A stretch of DNA of 64,000 nucleotides from Acinetobacter seifertii (GCF_000368065.1 NZ_KB851204.1:152733-216732), one strand, 5' to 3'. Shown: positions 8,509-18,121, counted from the stretch's first letter. Made by a program: numbers and translations. The notes: generated from the sequence alone by a model not told the origin.

Positions 8509-9213
8509 TTAATCTAGAAAGACTGCAAAATTCTCTACAGGTTCTCTAGGAGTAATAAAAGTATTTACAATATGTGCGGGATCTGCATGACCTAATGCAA
8601 TCGCACATACTAGATCTTCATCGTCTGCGGCCCCTAAAATATCTAAAACTATCGGGTGGAAATGGTTCCAAGCTGCCTGTGGACATGTATCTAAACCGCG
8701 GGCCTTAGCAGCTACCATGACATTCTGGATCATCATTGCGATATCCATTTTTGAACCAATTCCCATCGCTTTATTGACTGTAAAGAAAAGTCCAACTGGT
8801 GCATCAAACAGTTTGAAATTACGTAACTGTTGAGCAGCCATTTTTTCTCTTTCTCCCTTTTTAATGTCCAATAGACCGTAGAGTCCCCAACCATTTTCAC
8901 GGCGACGGTCAATAAAAGGTGAAACCCATTTTTCAGGGTAATAGGCAAAAGTTTCTTTATATTGTTCTGCAAGTTCAGGATTTTTGGAAATCTCTATCTC
9001 TGCTGCACAGACACGCTCTACCATTTCATCACGTTTTTGCCCCGTCACAACATAGACTTTCCACGGTTGAGTATTCGTTCCGGAAGGAGCGCGACTTGCG
9101 ACTGTTAAAATGTCTTTAATGATTTGCTGTGGTACTGGAGTGTCTAAAAAGGCACGTACAGAATGTCGAGAGGTGATAGCCTCGTCAACAAGATGGACTT
9201 GTTCCAAACTCAT
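8509..9213 (-). CDS. Nitroreductase family protein
   Basis: The 234-residue protein belongs to the FMN-dependent nitroreductase superfamily. The N-terminal SRHSVRAFLDTPVP (15-28) and APSGTNTQPWKVYVV (42-56) are the usual FMN-phosphate and isoalloxazine contact regions, and GHADP near the C-terminus is also typical. Such enzymes use NAD(P)H to reduce nitroaromatics, quinones or enones; the natural substrate is unknown. A GGAG sequence precedes the ATG at 9213. The gene is monocistronic. Confidence 0.85.
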   Translation of the reverse strand: MSLEQVHLVDEAITSRHSVRAFLDTPVPQQIIKDILTVASRAPSGTNTQPWKVYVVTGQKRDEMVERVCAAEIEISKNPELAEQYKETFAYYPEKWVSPFIDRRRENGWGLYGLLDIKKGEREKMAAQQLRNFKLFDAPVGLFFTVNKAMGIGSKMDIAMMIQNVMVAAKARGLDTCPQAAWNHFHPIVLDILGAADDEDLVCAIALGHADPAHIVNTFITPREPVENFAVFLD

Positions 9214-9721
9214 GATTACTCCTGATCTTATTCTCTAAAATCCAATACGTTTTGATGCTTCATTTCACATCTTGAAGTTGCTGCATTTATAAGCAAAAAA
9301 TATTAGAAAAGAGATATCCTTATATGTATGATGATGCGATTCGTTTAGACATAATGGCTGATTAATTATAATTCGAATATGCCACTTTTGACTTAAATGC
9401 ACAAAATAGTGCGAGTTTGTCGATTATAAAAAACAAAGATTAAGCTTGGGTGAGCGAAAAATATTCAATTAGAAAAAAGGTAGAATATGTTTAAAAACAG
9501 TACAAAACGGATGACTTTATATAAAAAATAACCAATTTTCATATAAAGTTTTAATGAAAAACATACACAAAAGTTTAAATTTCTGCATAATACCGACTTT
9601 TTTACGCAGGTATGATTTCTCCATACTCACGTTAGGAAAAGTAGTGGCTGCATAATAAATACTTTTACAAAAAGATTTTTATGCAGAAGTGGAGAAATAC
9701 ACGAGGTATAAGGAGCTTTAC
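9214..9721. other. 508-bp spacer with structured leader
   Basis: No convincing gene is seen here. The left half is plain AT-rich sequence. From about 9600 the sequence becomes rich in inverted repeats: GTATG/CATAC around 9610-9626, and CTGCATAA/TTATGCAG at 9648-9686. ATTTCTCC at 9615-9622 is complementary to GGAGAAAT at 9690-9697. It looks like the 5' leader of a transcript leading into the small ORF at 9722. Confidence 0.5.
9648..9686 (+). promoter_or_regulatory. Leader hairpin upstream of small ORF
   Basis: CTGCATAA at 9648-9655 and TTATGCAG at 9679-9686 form a perfect 8-bp stem with a 23-base A/T-rich loop, ending 35 bases before the small ORF. It could be RNA structure in a leader or an operator. 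Neither is proven. Confidence 0.35.
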
Positions 9722-9925
9722 ATGAGTTTACCGCTCATCAACAAGCAGTTCATGAAACAAGGATTGGCGATTACCATTGCGACCATGAAAATGAACTTAA
9801 CTCACGCAACGACTAGGCTAAAAAAAATACAACAGCTTGGTACGCATCTCAACGCACGCTTCTTGAGTAGCAAGGATCGGGGCGCAGATAGTCGCGTTAT
9901 AGCGCTGGCTTGTTACAGTCTTTGA
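9722..9925 (+). CDS. Small ORF of unknown function (67 aa)
   Basis: The frame is open from 9689, but the ATG at 9722 is preferred because AAGGAG lies about six bases before it, one of the strongest Shine-Dalgarno sites in the window. The predicted product is basic (LTHATTRLKKIQQLG) with no membrane helix or known motif that I recognise. The second half is visibly more GC-rich than its surroundings. It could be a real small protein, a leader peptide, or a chance ORF in a structured RNA. The good ribosome site is the main support. Confidence 0.4.
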   Translation: MSLPLINKQFMKQGLAITIATMKMNLTHATTRLKKIQQLGTHLNARFLSSKDRGADSRVIALACYSL

Positions 9926-10081
9926 AATTTATATGCAGTTTAGACATTCGCTCAAAAGTATATGTAAATATGCTTATGGCTTAAATCCAGATTTTTTATA
10001 ACTCGATTAATTGATGTGAATCATTAAGCGAGCTGATTTAGCGGTGGTCATTTGTTAGTTTCCAAGTTTGTAGCCGAGTCG

Positions 10082-10249
10082 ATGCATGCTGTTCATCCCA
10101 ATGGGACTATGTTCAGTAATGCGATGAATTCATTTTATTTGAAGAGTGCTTTCTCTCATGCAACCTTCAAAGGCTTAGTGCTGGGCATCATGTTGCTTAA
10201 ACTTGTGACGATAATTGCTATTCAATTGACATTAAAAGTTTTTTCTTAA
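10082..10249 (+). CDS. Small putative membrane protein (55 aa)
   Basis: The frame opens at a TTG at 10052; the first ATG is at 10082. The C-terminal half is a single strong hydrophobic segment (about residues 30-53, GLVLGIMLLKLVTIIAIQLT), so the product would be a one-helix membrane protein. The ribosome site is weak. A rho-independent terminator begins nine bases after the stop, which suggests that a transcript ends here and does not run into the symporter gene. I do not recognise the protein. Confidence 0.35.
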   Translation: MHAVHPNGTMFSNAMNSFYLKSAFSHATFKGLVLGIMLLKLVTIIAIQLTLKVFS

Positions 10250-10257
10250 ATGTACTG

Positions 10258-10280
10258 AAAAAGTCCCAATTTTGAGGGGC
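10258..10280 (+). terminator. Terminator after small ORF
   Basis: AAGTCCC pairs with GGGGCTT (one G-U pair) around a seven-base loop, followed by a T-run. It separates the small-ORF transcript from the symporter gene at 10349. Confidence 0.7.
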
Positions 10281-10348
10281 TTTTTTGTTTATTGCAGTAT
10301 TTTGGCTTGTGCTAATAGCGCATTAGCAAGAACGTAAGCGGACCGAGT

Positions 10349-11824
10349 ATGAATGAACAACTCAATGCGACATTGATGTCGTGGGTAAAATTTTTTAATG
10401 ACCCTTTATGGGATTTCCTAGTTATTTTCTTGCTGGCTGTCGGTATTTTTTATACGGTCTTAACTGGAGCAGTGCAAATTCGCATGTTCTTGCAAAGTAT
10501 TCGTGTTATGAAAAGCAGTCGTACTGAAGGCGAAGACGAACATGGTCTTACACCTTTTCAGGCATTTGTAACAGGTCTTGCGAGCCGTGTTGGGGTAGGT
10601 AACATTGCTGGTGTAGCAATCGCGATCGCAATTGGTGGTCCTGGTGCAGTGTTCTGGATGTGGGTAACAGCTGTTCTTGGTATGAGCTCGGCTTTTATTG
10701 AGTCTACACTTGCTCAGTTATTTAAAGTTCGAGATAGCAAGAGCAAGCAGTTCCGTGGTGGACCGGCTTACTATATTACTCAAGGTTTACGTAGTAAAAC
10801 CTTCGGTGTAGTTTTCGCACTGGCATTAATCTTTACTTACGGTTTTGTATTTAACTCAGTTCAAATCAATGCAATTGCTAATGCATCTTCACATGCATGG
10901 GGTTGGGACAAGGCCAATCTTATTGCTCATTTAGGTGGTGTTGATTTAGAAATCTCTTGGGTTGGTATTGCGCTTGTCGTTATGGTTGCATTGGCAATTT
11001 TTGGTGGTATCAAACGTATCGCTAAATTTGCAGAAATGTTCGTACCTTTAAAAGCAGGTCTTTACCTATCTGTTGCGCTATATATTGCATTAAGCAACTA
11101 TGCAATTTTGCCTGATATTTTAAAGCTGATTGTGACTGAAGCTTTCCATTTTAAGTCTGCGGCAGGTGGCTTCTTTGGTGCTGCCGTATCAATGGCAATG
11201 ATGCAAGGTATTAAGCGTGGTTTGTTCTCAAACGAAGCTGGTATGGGTTCTGCGCCAAATGCTGCTGCTGCGTCTGATGTAAAACATCCTGTAAACCAAG
11301 GCTTAGTACAAATGCTTGGTGTGTTTGTAGATACTTTCATTGTATGTACAAGTACTGCAATTATCATTTTGGTTTCTGGTGTTTACCATGATGCGGGCTT
11401 CGTTGGTGTTGAATTAACTCAACGTGCTTTAGAAACTCAAGTTGGGCATTGGGGATCGGACTTCCTTGCAGTTCTATTATTCTTGTTCTGTTATTCAGCT
11501 GTACTAGGTAACTATGCCTACGCTGAAGGTAATGTGCAGTTTATTAATAACAATCCGAAAGTCATGTTCATCTTCCGTATTTTTGTATTGGTAATGGTGT
11601 ATTTCGGTGCAATTGGTAGTGTTCCACTCGTTTGGTCAATGGCTGACTTGTTTATGGGTATCATGGCGACGATTAACTTAATTGCAATTTTACTATTAAC
11701 ACCAGTGGCACGTACTTTGTTGAAAGACTACCGTGAGCAATTAAAACAAGGTATTAAAGAACCAGAGTTTAAAATTAATAAATATCCAGAGCTGAAGAAA
11801 AAAGTCGATTCAGATATTTGGTAA
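10349..11824 (+). CDS. Alanine/sodium symporter, AGCS family
   Basis: The 491-residue protein has about eleven transmembrane helices and belongs to the alanine or glycine:cation symporter family (AlsT/DagA/AgcS). Family features include the early conserved block with GGPGAVFWMWVTAVLGM and the later RGLFSNEAGMGSAPNAAAAS segment, which is highly conserved in AGCS proteins. It should import alanine or glycine with Na+. It has its own terminator and a weak ribosome site. No glycine riboswitch-like core is visible upstream, although such elements precede agcS genes in some bacteria. Confidence 0.88.
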   Translation: MNEQLNATLMSWVKFFNDPLWDFLVIFLLAVGIFYTVLTGAVQIRMFLQSIRVMKSSRTEGEDEHGLTPFQAFVTGLASRVGVGNIAGVAIAIAIGGPGAVFWMWVTAVLGMSSAFIESTLAQLFKVRDSKSKQFRGGPAYYITQGLRSKTFGVVFALALIFTYGFVFNSVQINAIANASSHAWGWDKANLIAHLGGVDLEISWVGIALVVMVALAIFGGIKRIAKFAEMFVPLKAGLYLSVALYIALSNYAILPDILKLIVTEAFHFKSAAGGFFGAAVSMAMMQGIKRGLFSNEAGMGSAPNAAAASDVKHPVNQGLVQMLGVFVDTFIVCTSTAIIILVSGVYHDAGFVGVELTQRALETQVGHWGSDFLAVLLFLFCYSAVLGNYAYAEGNVQFINNNPKVMFIFRIFVLVMVYFGAIGSVPLVWSMADLFMGIMATINLIAILLLTPVARTLLKDYREQLKQGIKEPEFKINKYPELKKKVDSDIW

Positions 11825-11829
11825 TTTTC

Positions 11830-11862
11830 AAAAAAGCCTCTTAGAAATAAGGGGCTTTTTTT
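11830..11862 (+). terminator. Terminator of alanine symporter gene
   Basis: AAAAAGCCTCTT pairs with AAGGGGCTTTTT-like sequence around a short loop and is followed by a long T-run, six bases past the stop. Confidence 0.85.
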
Positions 11863-11990
11863 ATACACCATAAAAACACTTGAGTATAAATTTTAAACAT
11901 GACAAATTAAATAAATTCAATACAGCTTTTCACAGAACGAGCAACTAAACTTGCAGTTCGAAATTTAACGTCATAGTGCAAAGATGGGTC

Positions 11991-12962
11991 ATGAAACAGC
12001 TTAAATTGTGGATTATCGGACTTTCTATGGTGTTGGCTGGCTGCCAGACCACCTCACACTTATCTGCCTTAAAACCACAGACGGCAGAGGCATACTCTCG
12101 TTTTGTTGACCAACCCTTTGCAAAAATTAAGAAACAGCAGAAAAAGCCAGTTGTCGCGCTAGTGTTAGGTAGTGGTGGTGCACGTGGATATGCGCACATT
12201 GGCGTGATTGAAGTTTTAGAACAGCATGGTATTCGTCCTGATTTTATTGTAGGAACCAGTGCAGGCAGTATTGTTGGGGCAATTTATGCGAGTGGAAAAA
12301 CACCCGATGAATTGCGTGATACTGCATTGAAAATGAAAGCAGGCGACGTGCGTGATATTAGTATCGGTTTAAAAGGTTTTTTTGAGGGTAAAAAAGTTGA
12401 AGACTACGTAAATCAACAAGTAAATAACTTACCACTCGAAAAAATGAAAATACCAATGTACGTGGTTGCAACAGAGCTTAAGCATGGTACCAAAACCGTA
12501 TTTAATTACGGTAATACTGGTCAAGCTGTAAGAGCCTCTGCATCCATTCCAAGTATGTTTATACCGACTAAAATTGGTAAATCTGAATATGTAGATGGTG
12601 GTTTAGTCAGTCCGGTACCTGTTGAAGTTGCACGTGATTTAGGTGCTGATGTTATTATTGCTGTCGATATTTTGGCCCAACCGATTTATACAGAAACTTC
12701 GAATGTATGGGGGCTCTTCAACCAGAATATTAATATTATGCAAGGGCGTTTAGCTGCTGAAGAACTTCAATATGCAGATGTCGTGATTCAACCAGATTTA
12801 AGAGAAAAAGCACATATTTTTGATGTGAAAGGCCGCGAAGCTACCATGAAAGCAGGTATAGATGCAGCAAATGCAAAACTGTCTGATATTCAGTTTGCAA
12901 TTGATGAAAAAATAGCTGAACAGAATCTTTCTACCGATGGTTTAAGTGCCCAGTCCAAATAA
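11991..12962 (+). CDS. Patatin-like phospholipase lipoprotein
   Basis: The 323-residue protein has a lipoprotein signal ending in the lipobox LAGC, which makes Cys18 the lipidated residue. The patatin domain shows the oxyanion loop GSGGARG (60-66), the nucleophile elbow GTSAG with Ser90, and the catalytic Asp in DGG (Asp202). The RssA-type family hydrolyses acyl esters of phospholipids. The frame is open from a GTG at 11976, but only the ATG at 11991 gives a compact lipoprotein signal. A clear paralogue lies at 56370-57287, and the two share most motifs plus long stretches such as GNxGQAVRAS and DGGLVSPxPV. The gene is monocistronic. Confidence 0.87.
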   Translation: MKQLKLWIIGLSMVLAGCQTTSHLSALKPQTAEAYSRFVDQPFAKIKKQQKKPVVALVLGSGGARGYAHIGVIEVLEQHGIRPDFIVGTSAGSIVGAIYASGKTPDELRDTALKMKAGDVRDISIGLKGFFEGKKVEDYVNQQVNNLPLEKMKIPMYVVATELKHGTKTVFNYGNTGQAVRASASIPSMFIPTKIGKSEYVDGGLVSPVPVEVARDLGADVIIAVDILAQPIYTETSNVWGLFNQNINIMQGRLAAEELQYADVVIQPDLREKAHIFDVKGREATMKAGIDAANAKLSDIQFAIDEKIAEQNLSTDGLSAQSK

Positions 12963-12990
12963 ATCAAAAGCAAGTATATGAAAACTAAAT

Positions 12991-13014
12991 AAAAGCCCTG
13001 TTCGGGCTTTTTTG
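12991..13014 (+). terminator. Terminator of patatin gene
   Basis: AAAAGCCC pairs with GGGCTTTT around a four-base TGTTC-type loop, followed by a T-run. Confidence 0.85.
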
Positions 13015-13158
13015 TTGAAAAATAAAAGATTTGTATGTGCTGATAAAAATTTTTGTATAGTGGAGCTATGCTGAAAACTCCTCATGACAGATGTGAGAAA
13101 TTCATGCTATTTTTCAAAAAAATAATTGATTTGTAACATATTGAGGCCGACTAATTAG

Positions 13159-14394
13159 ATGATTCAGCAACAGGTAAAACAAGAGTTTCCAACATTAGAA
13201 GATATACATGCCGCTGCAGAGCGTTTAGATGGTTTAGTGGTTAAAACCCCCTTTGTTTTTTCAGAAACCATTTCTAAAACCCTAGGGGCAGAAATGTGGC
13301 TGAAATTTGAAAATCTACAATTTACGGCTTCTTTTAAAGAAAGAGGCGCATTGAATAAACTCTTGAGTTTATCCGAACAAGAAAAGCAACATGGTGTAAT
13401 CGCTGCTTCAGCAGGTAATCATGCACAAGGGGTTGCTTATCATGCTCAGCGTACAGGCGTAACAGCCACTATTGTCATGCCTAAATCGACGCCTAATGTG
13501 AAGGTACAACGAGTACGTGAATACGGCGCACGCGTTATTTTGCATGGTCAAGACTTTTCTGAAGCTGCTGTTGAAATGCACCGTGTCGCTCAAGAAGAAT
13601 CTTTAACCATTATTCATCCTTTTGACGATGCTGAAATTATTGCTGGTCAGGGAACCATTGCGCTCGAAATGCTTGCAGCTGTTCCTGAACTAGACATTTT
13701 AGTAGTACCAATTGGCGGTGGTGGTCTCATTTCTGGTATTGCGATTGCAGCAAAATCGATAAACCCTAAAATTAAGGTCATCGGGGTTCAGTCAGTTGTA
13801 TACCCAAGCATGGCGAAATTGCTTTGTAACTATCAAATTGCAGTTTCATTAGGTTCAACCGTAGCTGAAGGCATTGCGGTTAAAACTCCGGGTGAGCTGA
13901 CGACCCAAGTCGCTAAAGAATACGTTGATGACATTGTTGTTGTCACTGAAGACATGATTGAAGAAGCAATTGCGCTGTTACTTAATATTGAGAAAACAGT
14001 ATGTGAAGGAGCAGGGGCGACAGGTATTGCTGCAATTATGTCTCGACCAGATCTATTTTTAGGTCATAAAGTCGGGGTTGTTTTATCTGGAGGCAATATT
14101 GATACACGAGTGATGGTTTCCGTATTACAGCGTCACTTGACGCGTACGGGGCGTATGGTTCGTATTCGTGTCGAATTACCAGATAATCCAGGTGCTTTAG
14201 CGCGTTTAACAGCAATTATTGCTGAGCAAGGCGGTAACATTTACGAACTGCGCCATGAACGCTTTGCTGCCACAAGTCGTGCCAAAGAAAGTGCGGTCAG
14301 TGTTGATGTCGAGTTAAAAAGTGCTCCAGATCTGGAACCTTTAATTCAGGCTATGCAGCTTGAAGGTTATATTGTTCGTAAAGAAGAGATTTAA
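13159..14394 (+). CDS. ilvA: Threonine ammonia-lyase
   Basis: The 411-residue enzyme deaminates L-threonine to 2-oxobutanoate with PLP, the first step toward isoleucine or of threonine catabolism. The PLP-binding lysine lies in SFKERGA, the phosphate loop is GGGGLISG, and a single ACT-like regulatory domain occupies the last about 80 residues (RIRVELPDNPGALARL). This one-ACT, about 400-residue layout differs from E. coli IlvA, which is about 514 aa with two ACT-like domains, and sits between the TdcB and IlvA types. It is therefore named by activity, with the symbol used loosely. It stands alone between two unrelated genes. Confidence 0.85.
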   Translation: MIQQQVKQEFPTLEDIHAAAERLDGLVVKTPFVFSETISKTLGAEMWLKFENLQFTASFKERGALNKLLSLSEQEKQHGVIAASAGNHAQGVAYHAQRTGVTATIVMPKSTPNVKVQRVREYGARVILHGQDFSEAAVEMHRVAQEESLTIIHPFDDAEIIAGQGTIALEMLAAVPELDILVVPIGGGGLISGIAIAAKSINPKIKVIGVQSVVYPSMAKLLCNYQIAVSLGSTVAEGIAVKTPGELTTQVAKEYVDDIVVVTEDMIEEAIALLLNIEKTVCEGAGATGIAAIMSRPDLFLGHKVGVVLSGGNIDTRVMVSVLQRHLTRTGRMVRIRVELPDNPGALARLTAIIAEQGGNIYELRHERFAATSRAKESAVSVDVELKSAPDLEPLIQAMQLEGYIVRKEEI

Positions 14395-14421
14395 ACACAG
14401 ATATCACTATGATATAAAAGC

Positions 14422-14451
14422 CGTATATGGCTCTTAAGGGAGTCATATACG
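14422..14451 (+). terminator. Hairpin after threonine ammonia-lyase gene
   Basis: CGTATATGGCTC pairs with GAGTCATATACG (one G-U pair) around a six-base loop, 27 bases past the stop. There is no clear T-run, so it may be a processing or stability hairpin. Confidence 0.45.
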
Positions 14452-14629
14452 AAGCAATTTAAATGGATTAAATTGCAAAAAGGATGAATTTACAAAAAAA
14501 CGATCAAATCCTTCAATGAAATGGGAAAAACTGACAATTCTCTAAACTTTGCCCTTCACAATTTTAAGGTTTAGGTTTTAGTATTCTCTTCATTGCAAAT
14601 TTGAAGAAATATAGGGATAACAACACTCA

Positions 14630-15823
14630 ATGTTCAAATCATTTTTTCCGTCACCACGGTATTTTTTTATATCGGCGGTTATTTGGATCGCATTAAATAT
14701 GGTGCTCTGGTACACAGGTGGAAACACATGGGGAACTTTTATCGGCTTTGCTCAAGGCTATCATCAAGCTCAATTACCTGTTGGTGTTAGCCGTTTTTGG
14801 TCTCCAACTTTCTTATGGTTTTATGTCTGGTTTTTAGTCTCCACAGCATTGTTTGCTGGTTTTTGGAAAATTGTTTCTAATAATCCTTGGCAAAGATGGT
14901 CCATTTGGGGTTCTGCTTTTATTCTGTTTAACATCTGGTTTGGTGTTCAGGTCAGTGTTGCCATTAATGCATGGTATGTACCGTTTTGGGACTTAATTCA
15001 GAAAATGCTTTCTAGTGGAGGTGGAGATCTCTCTGCACTATACAGTGAAACTCTAGTTTTTCTTTATATTGCAATGGTCGCTGTAACCTTAGCTGTTATT
15101 AATGCTTTTTTTACAAGTCACTATGTATTTCGTTGGCGTACGGCAATGAATGAGTACTACACGGAACATTGGGAAAAGCTTCGCCATATTGAAGGTGCTT
15201 CGCAGCGTGTACAAGAAGATACGATGCGTTTCGCGACTATTATGGAGGACCTAGGTGTTGAACTGGTAAAAGCTGTGATGATTTTAATCGCATTTTTACC
15301 TATTTTATTTCAGCTCTCTAAACACGTTCCTGTTTTACCAATTGTTGGTGAACTAGAACATTCTCTAGTATGGGCTGCAATTGTATGGGCTGCTTTCGGT
15401 ACTATTTTATTAATGGTTGTTGGTATTAAATTACCTGGTCTACAATTTAACAATCAAAAAGTAGAAGCAGCTTATCGTAAAGAATTGGTTTATGGTGAAG
15501 ATCATGCGGAACGTGCAAGACCAGCTACTTTAAAAGAACTATTTAGCAGAGTTCGTAAAAACTACTTCAGACTCTATTTTCATTATGCTTACTTTAACTT
15601 GGTCGCAACTTGGTATAAGCAGTTAGACATTTTATATAGTCTAGTTGTTTTATTCCCTGCAATTGCGAGTGGGAAGATGACGTTAGGCTTGATTAACCAA
15701 ATCGGTGGTGTATTCGATAAGGTCCGTGAATCCTTCCAATACTTAATTAGTTCATGGAAAACGATTATTGAACTGCTTTCAATTTATAAGCGTTTAAGAA
15801 CATTTGAGGAGACTTTAAATTAA
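14630..15823 (+). CDS. sbmA: Peptide antibiotic transporter SbmA
   Basis: The 397-residue inner-membrane protein is of the SbmA/BacA family. It lacks an ATP-binding domain and has the length of E. coli SbmA (about 406 aa). Several hydrophobic helices and the conserved N-terminal MFKSFFPSPRYFF and FNNQKVEAAYRKELVYGEDH-like segments support the call. SbmA is a proton-driven importer of proline-rich peptides, microcins and related compounds. The gene is transcribed alone and is followed by a hairpin. Confidence 0.85.
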   Translation: MFKSFFPSPRYFFISAVIWIALNMVLWYTGGNTWGTFIGFAQGYHQAQLPVGVSRFWSPTFLWFYVWFLVSTALFAGFWKIVSNNPWQRWSIWGSAFILFNIWFGVQVSVAINAWYVPFWDLIQKMLSSGGGDLSALYSETLVFLYIAMVAVTLAVINAFFTSHYVFRWRTAMNEYYTEHWEKLRHIEGASQRVQEDTMRFATIMEDLGVELVKAVMILIAFLPILFQLSKHVPVLPIVGELEHSLVWAAIVWAAFGTILLMVVGIKLPGLQFNNQKVEAAYRKELVYGEDHAERARPATLKELFSRVRKNYFRLYFHYAYFNLVATWYKQLDILYSLVVLFPAIASGKMTLGLINQIGGVFDKVRESFQYLISSWKTIIELLSIYKRLRTFEETLN

Positions 15824-15843
15824 AAAGCAATCATCGTTCTTTA

Positions 15844-15876
15844 AGATGCCTTGATTCAAGTCAGGGCACCTTTAAA
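15844..15876 (+). terminator. Hairpin terminator of sbmA
   Basis: AGATGCCTTGA pairs with TCAGGGCACCT, with one mismatch and one G-U pair, around a six-base loop. A weak T-tract follows. Confidence 0.5.
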
Positions 15877-16072
15877 ATAATCTGTTATGTATATCTTTTT
15901 ATTTATAATTTTGATTTATATAATAAAATACATTTTTTGAAATATTATATTTTCACGGTATAAAATTTGCTTCTATATTGATTTTAATTTCGCTATTCGC
16001 TTAATTAATAAAAAATAATCATTTTAAGTCATTGTTTTAGATCATTAAATATTTGAATATGAGGTTAAGTCT

Positions 16073-18121
16073 TTGAAATCTATTTTACTTAAAAGTGCCC
16101 TTACGATTGCACTTATGACTTCTGCTAATTTGGTACGTGCGGAATTAGTAACAAATTCTCAAATCAAAAAAATATCAGGTATAGATCAACAATATATTGA
16201 TTCCTCTATTAATGAAAAGAACGATTTTTATTCACATGTAAATGGTATTTGGTTAAAAAATACTGAAATCCCAGCTGATAAAGCAAGTTGGGGAGCTTTT
16301 AATCAGCTCCGTGAGTTATCAATCAGCCAAGTACATGGAATTGTAGAAGAGCTATCTGGTCAAAAGTGGGTGGATGGTAGTTTAGAGCAGAAAATAGCTA
16401 CTCTATATGCTAGCTTTATGGATGAAAAAAGTATTGAAAAGCAAGGTGTTAGTCCTCTAAAAAAAGAGATAAATCAAATTGATAAATTGAAAAATAAGAA
16501 TCAAATTGCAATTTTAATGGCACATTTTGCTCGTATTGATGTCAATAGCCCAATCCGTCTAAGCATTGAACAGGATATGAAACAATCTACTGAAATGGTG
16601 GCTGGATTGGAGCAAGGTGGTTTGGGTCTACCTGACCGTGATTATTATTTGAAAGATGATAAAAAATTTATTGAAACTCGTGCACAGTATTTAAAGTATA
16701 TTGAAAAAACTTTAACACTTGTTGGAGACTCGCAAGCAGCACAACATGCTCAGGAAATTTTAAGACTTGAAACTCAGTTGGCAAAAATACAATGGAGTAA
16801 TGTACAAAATCGTAATCTTGCAAAACGCTACAATAAATACAAAATCAAAGATTTATATAAACTAACACCTGTATTTGATTGGCAAGGTTATCTAACAGCA
16901 ACTGAATTAAAAGGAAAAATTGATACTATTCAGGTAAATCAGCCAGACTACTTTCAGGGCTTAAATACAATTATTCAAGATACACCCTTAGATATATGGA
17001 AAGCTTATTTTAAATTGCATTTGATAAATAATTTTTCTCCATTACTAAATAGCGCTTTTGTAGATAATAAATTTGATTTTTATAACAAGACACTTCGAGA
17101 TATTACTGAACAAGAAGCGCGTTGGAAGCGTGGTGTACAGCTTGTTGATAAGGTGCTGGGAGATGGTATCGGCAAACTTTATGTTGAAAAATACTTTCCT
17201 GCTGAGAAAAAACAACAGATGGAATTATTGGTGCAAAATCTGATTCGTGCTTATGACCAAAGCATTACAGAGTTGGACTGGATGAGTCCTGCAACGAAAA
17301 TACAAGCTCGTAAAAAGCTTTCTCACATGTCAATAAAAATCGGGTATCCAAAAAAGTGGCGTGATTATTCTGACCTGCACATCGCTAAAAATGATTTAGT
17401 TGGGAATATAATTCGCGCAAGTGAGTTTAGATACCAATATGAACTTAATAAATTAGGTAAGCCGGTTGATCGTGATGAATGGTATATGAAACCACAAACG
17501 GTGAATGCTTATTACAATCCATCATTGAATGAAATTGTATTTCCAGCAGCGATATTACAACCACCTTTTTTTAATATAAAGGCAGATGATGCAGTGAACT
17601 ATGGTGGTATAGGTGCTGTGATTGGCCATGAAATTAGTCATAGCTTTGATGATCAGGGTAGTCAGTTTGATGAATTGGGCAATATGAGAAACTGGTGGAA
17701 TGCTGAAGATCATCAGCATTTTAAAGCTAAAACACAAGCGTTGATTGAACAATATAACCGTTATGAACCGATTGCTGGTTATCATGTTAATGGTGAATTG
17801 ACATTAGGTGAAAACATTGCAGATAACTCTGGGTTAGCAATTGCCTATAAGGCTTACCAAATTGCACTAGGCGGTAAGCCAGCTCCTGTAATTGATAGAC
17901 AGACTGGGGAGCAACGTTTTTATATGGGATGGGCTCAAGTTTGGCGTGCGAAAACCCGCGAAGCTCAAGCGATTATCTATTTAAAAACAGATCCTCACTC
18001 TCCTGATAAAGTACGTGGCAATGGAGCTTTAATGAATCAAAAACCATTTTATGAGGCTTTTAAAATAAACGAAGATGATCAGATGTATTTACCACCAGAG
18101 AAGCGGGTAACTATTTGGTGA
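16073..18121 (+). CDS. M13 family zinc metallopeptidase (PepO/neprilysin-like)
   Basis: The 682-residue protein has an N-terminal signal peptide (KSILLKSALTIALMTSANLVRA), so it acts outside the cytoplasm. The thermolysin-like zinc site is HEISH at 519-523, with the third ligand in ENIAD at 580-584. The conserved M13 C-terminus ends PPEKRVTIW. The length is normal for the family, which cleaves oligopeptides. The start is a TTG: GAGG lies eight bases before it, and the only nearby ATG (16060) meets a stop after five codons. The gene is flanked by long AT-rich sequence upstream and a strong terminator downstream. Confidence 0.88.
   Translation: MKSILLKSALTIALMTSANLVRAELVTNSQIKKISGIDQQYIDSSINEKNDFYSHVNGIWLKNTEIPADKASWGAFNQLRELSISQVHGIVEELSGQKWVDGSLEQKIATLYASFMDEKSIEKQGVSPLKKEINQIDKLKNKNQIAILMAHFARIDVNSPIRLSIEQDMKQSTEMVAGLEQGGLGLPDRDYYLKDDKKFIETRAQYLKYIEKTLTLVGDSQAAQHAQEILRLETQLAKIQWSNVQNRNLAKRYNKYKIKDLYKLTPVFDWQGYLTATELKGKIDTIQVNQPDYFQGLNTIIQDTPLDIWKAYFKLHLINNFSPLLNSAFVDNKFDFYNKTLRDITEQEARWKRGVQLVDKVLGDGIGKLYVEKYFPAEKKQQMELLVQNLIRAYDQSITELDWMSPATKIQARKKLSHMSIKIGYPKKWRDYSDLHIAKNDLVGNIIRASEFRYQYELNKLGKPVDRDEWYMKPQTVNAYYNPSLNEIVFPAAILQPPFFNIKADDAVNYGGIGAVIGHEISHSFDDQGSQFDELGNMRNWWNAEDHQHFKAKTQALIEQYNRYEPIAGYHVNGELTLGENIADNSGLAIAYKAYQIALGGKPAPVIDRQTGEQRFYMGWAQVWRAKTREAQAIIYLKTDPHSPDKVRGNGALMNQKPFYEAFKINEDDQMYLPPEKRVTIW

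Noticed and set aside
9926..10348. Glycine riboswitch before the alanine symporter
   Set aside because: No tandem glycine-aptamer core sequences were found, and a terminator followed by a short spacer precedes the gene.
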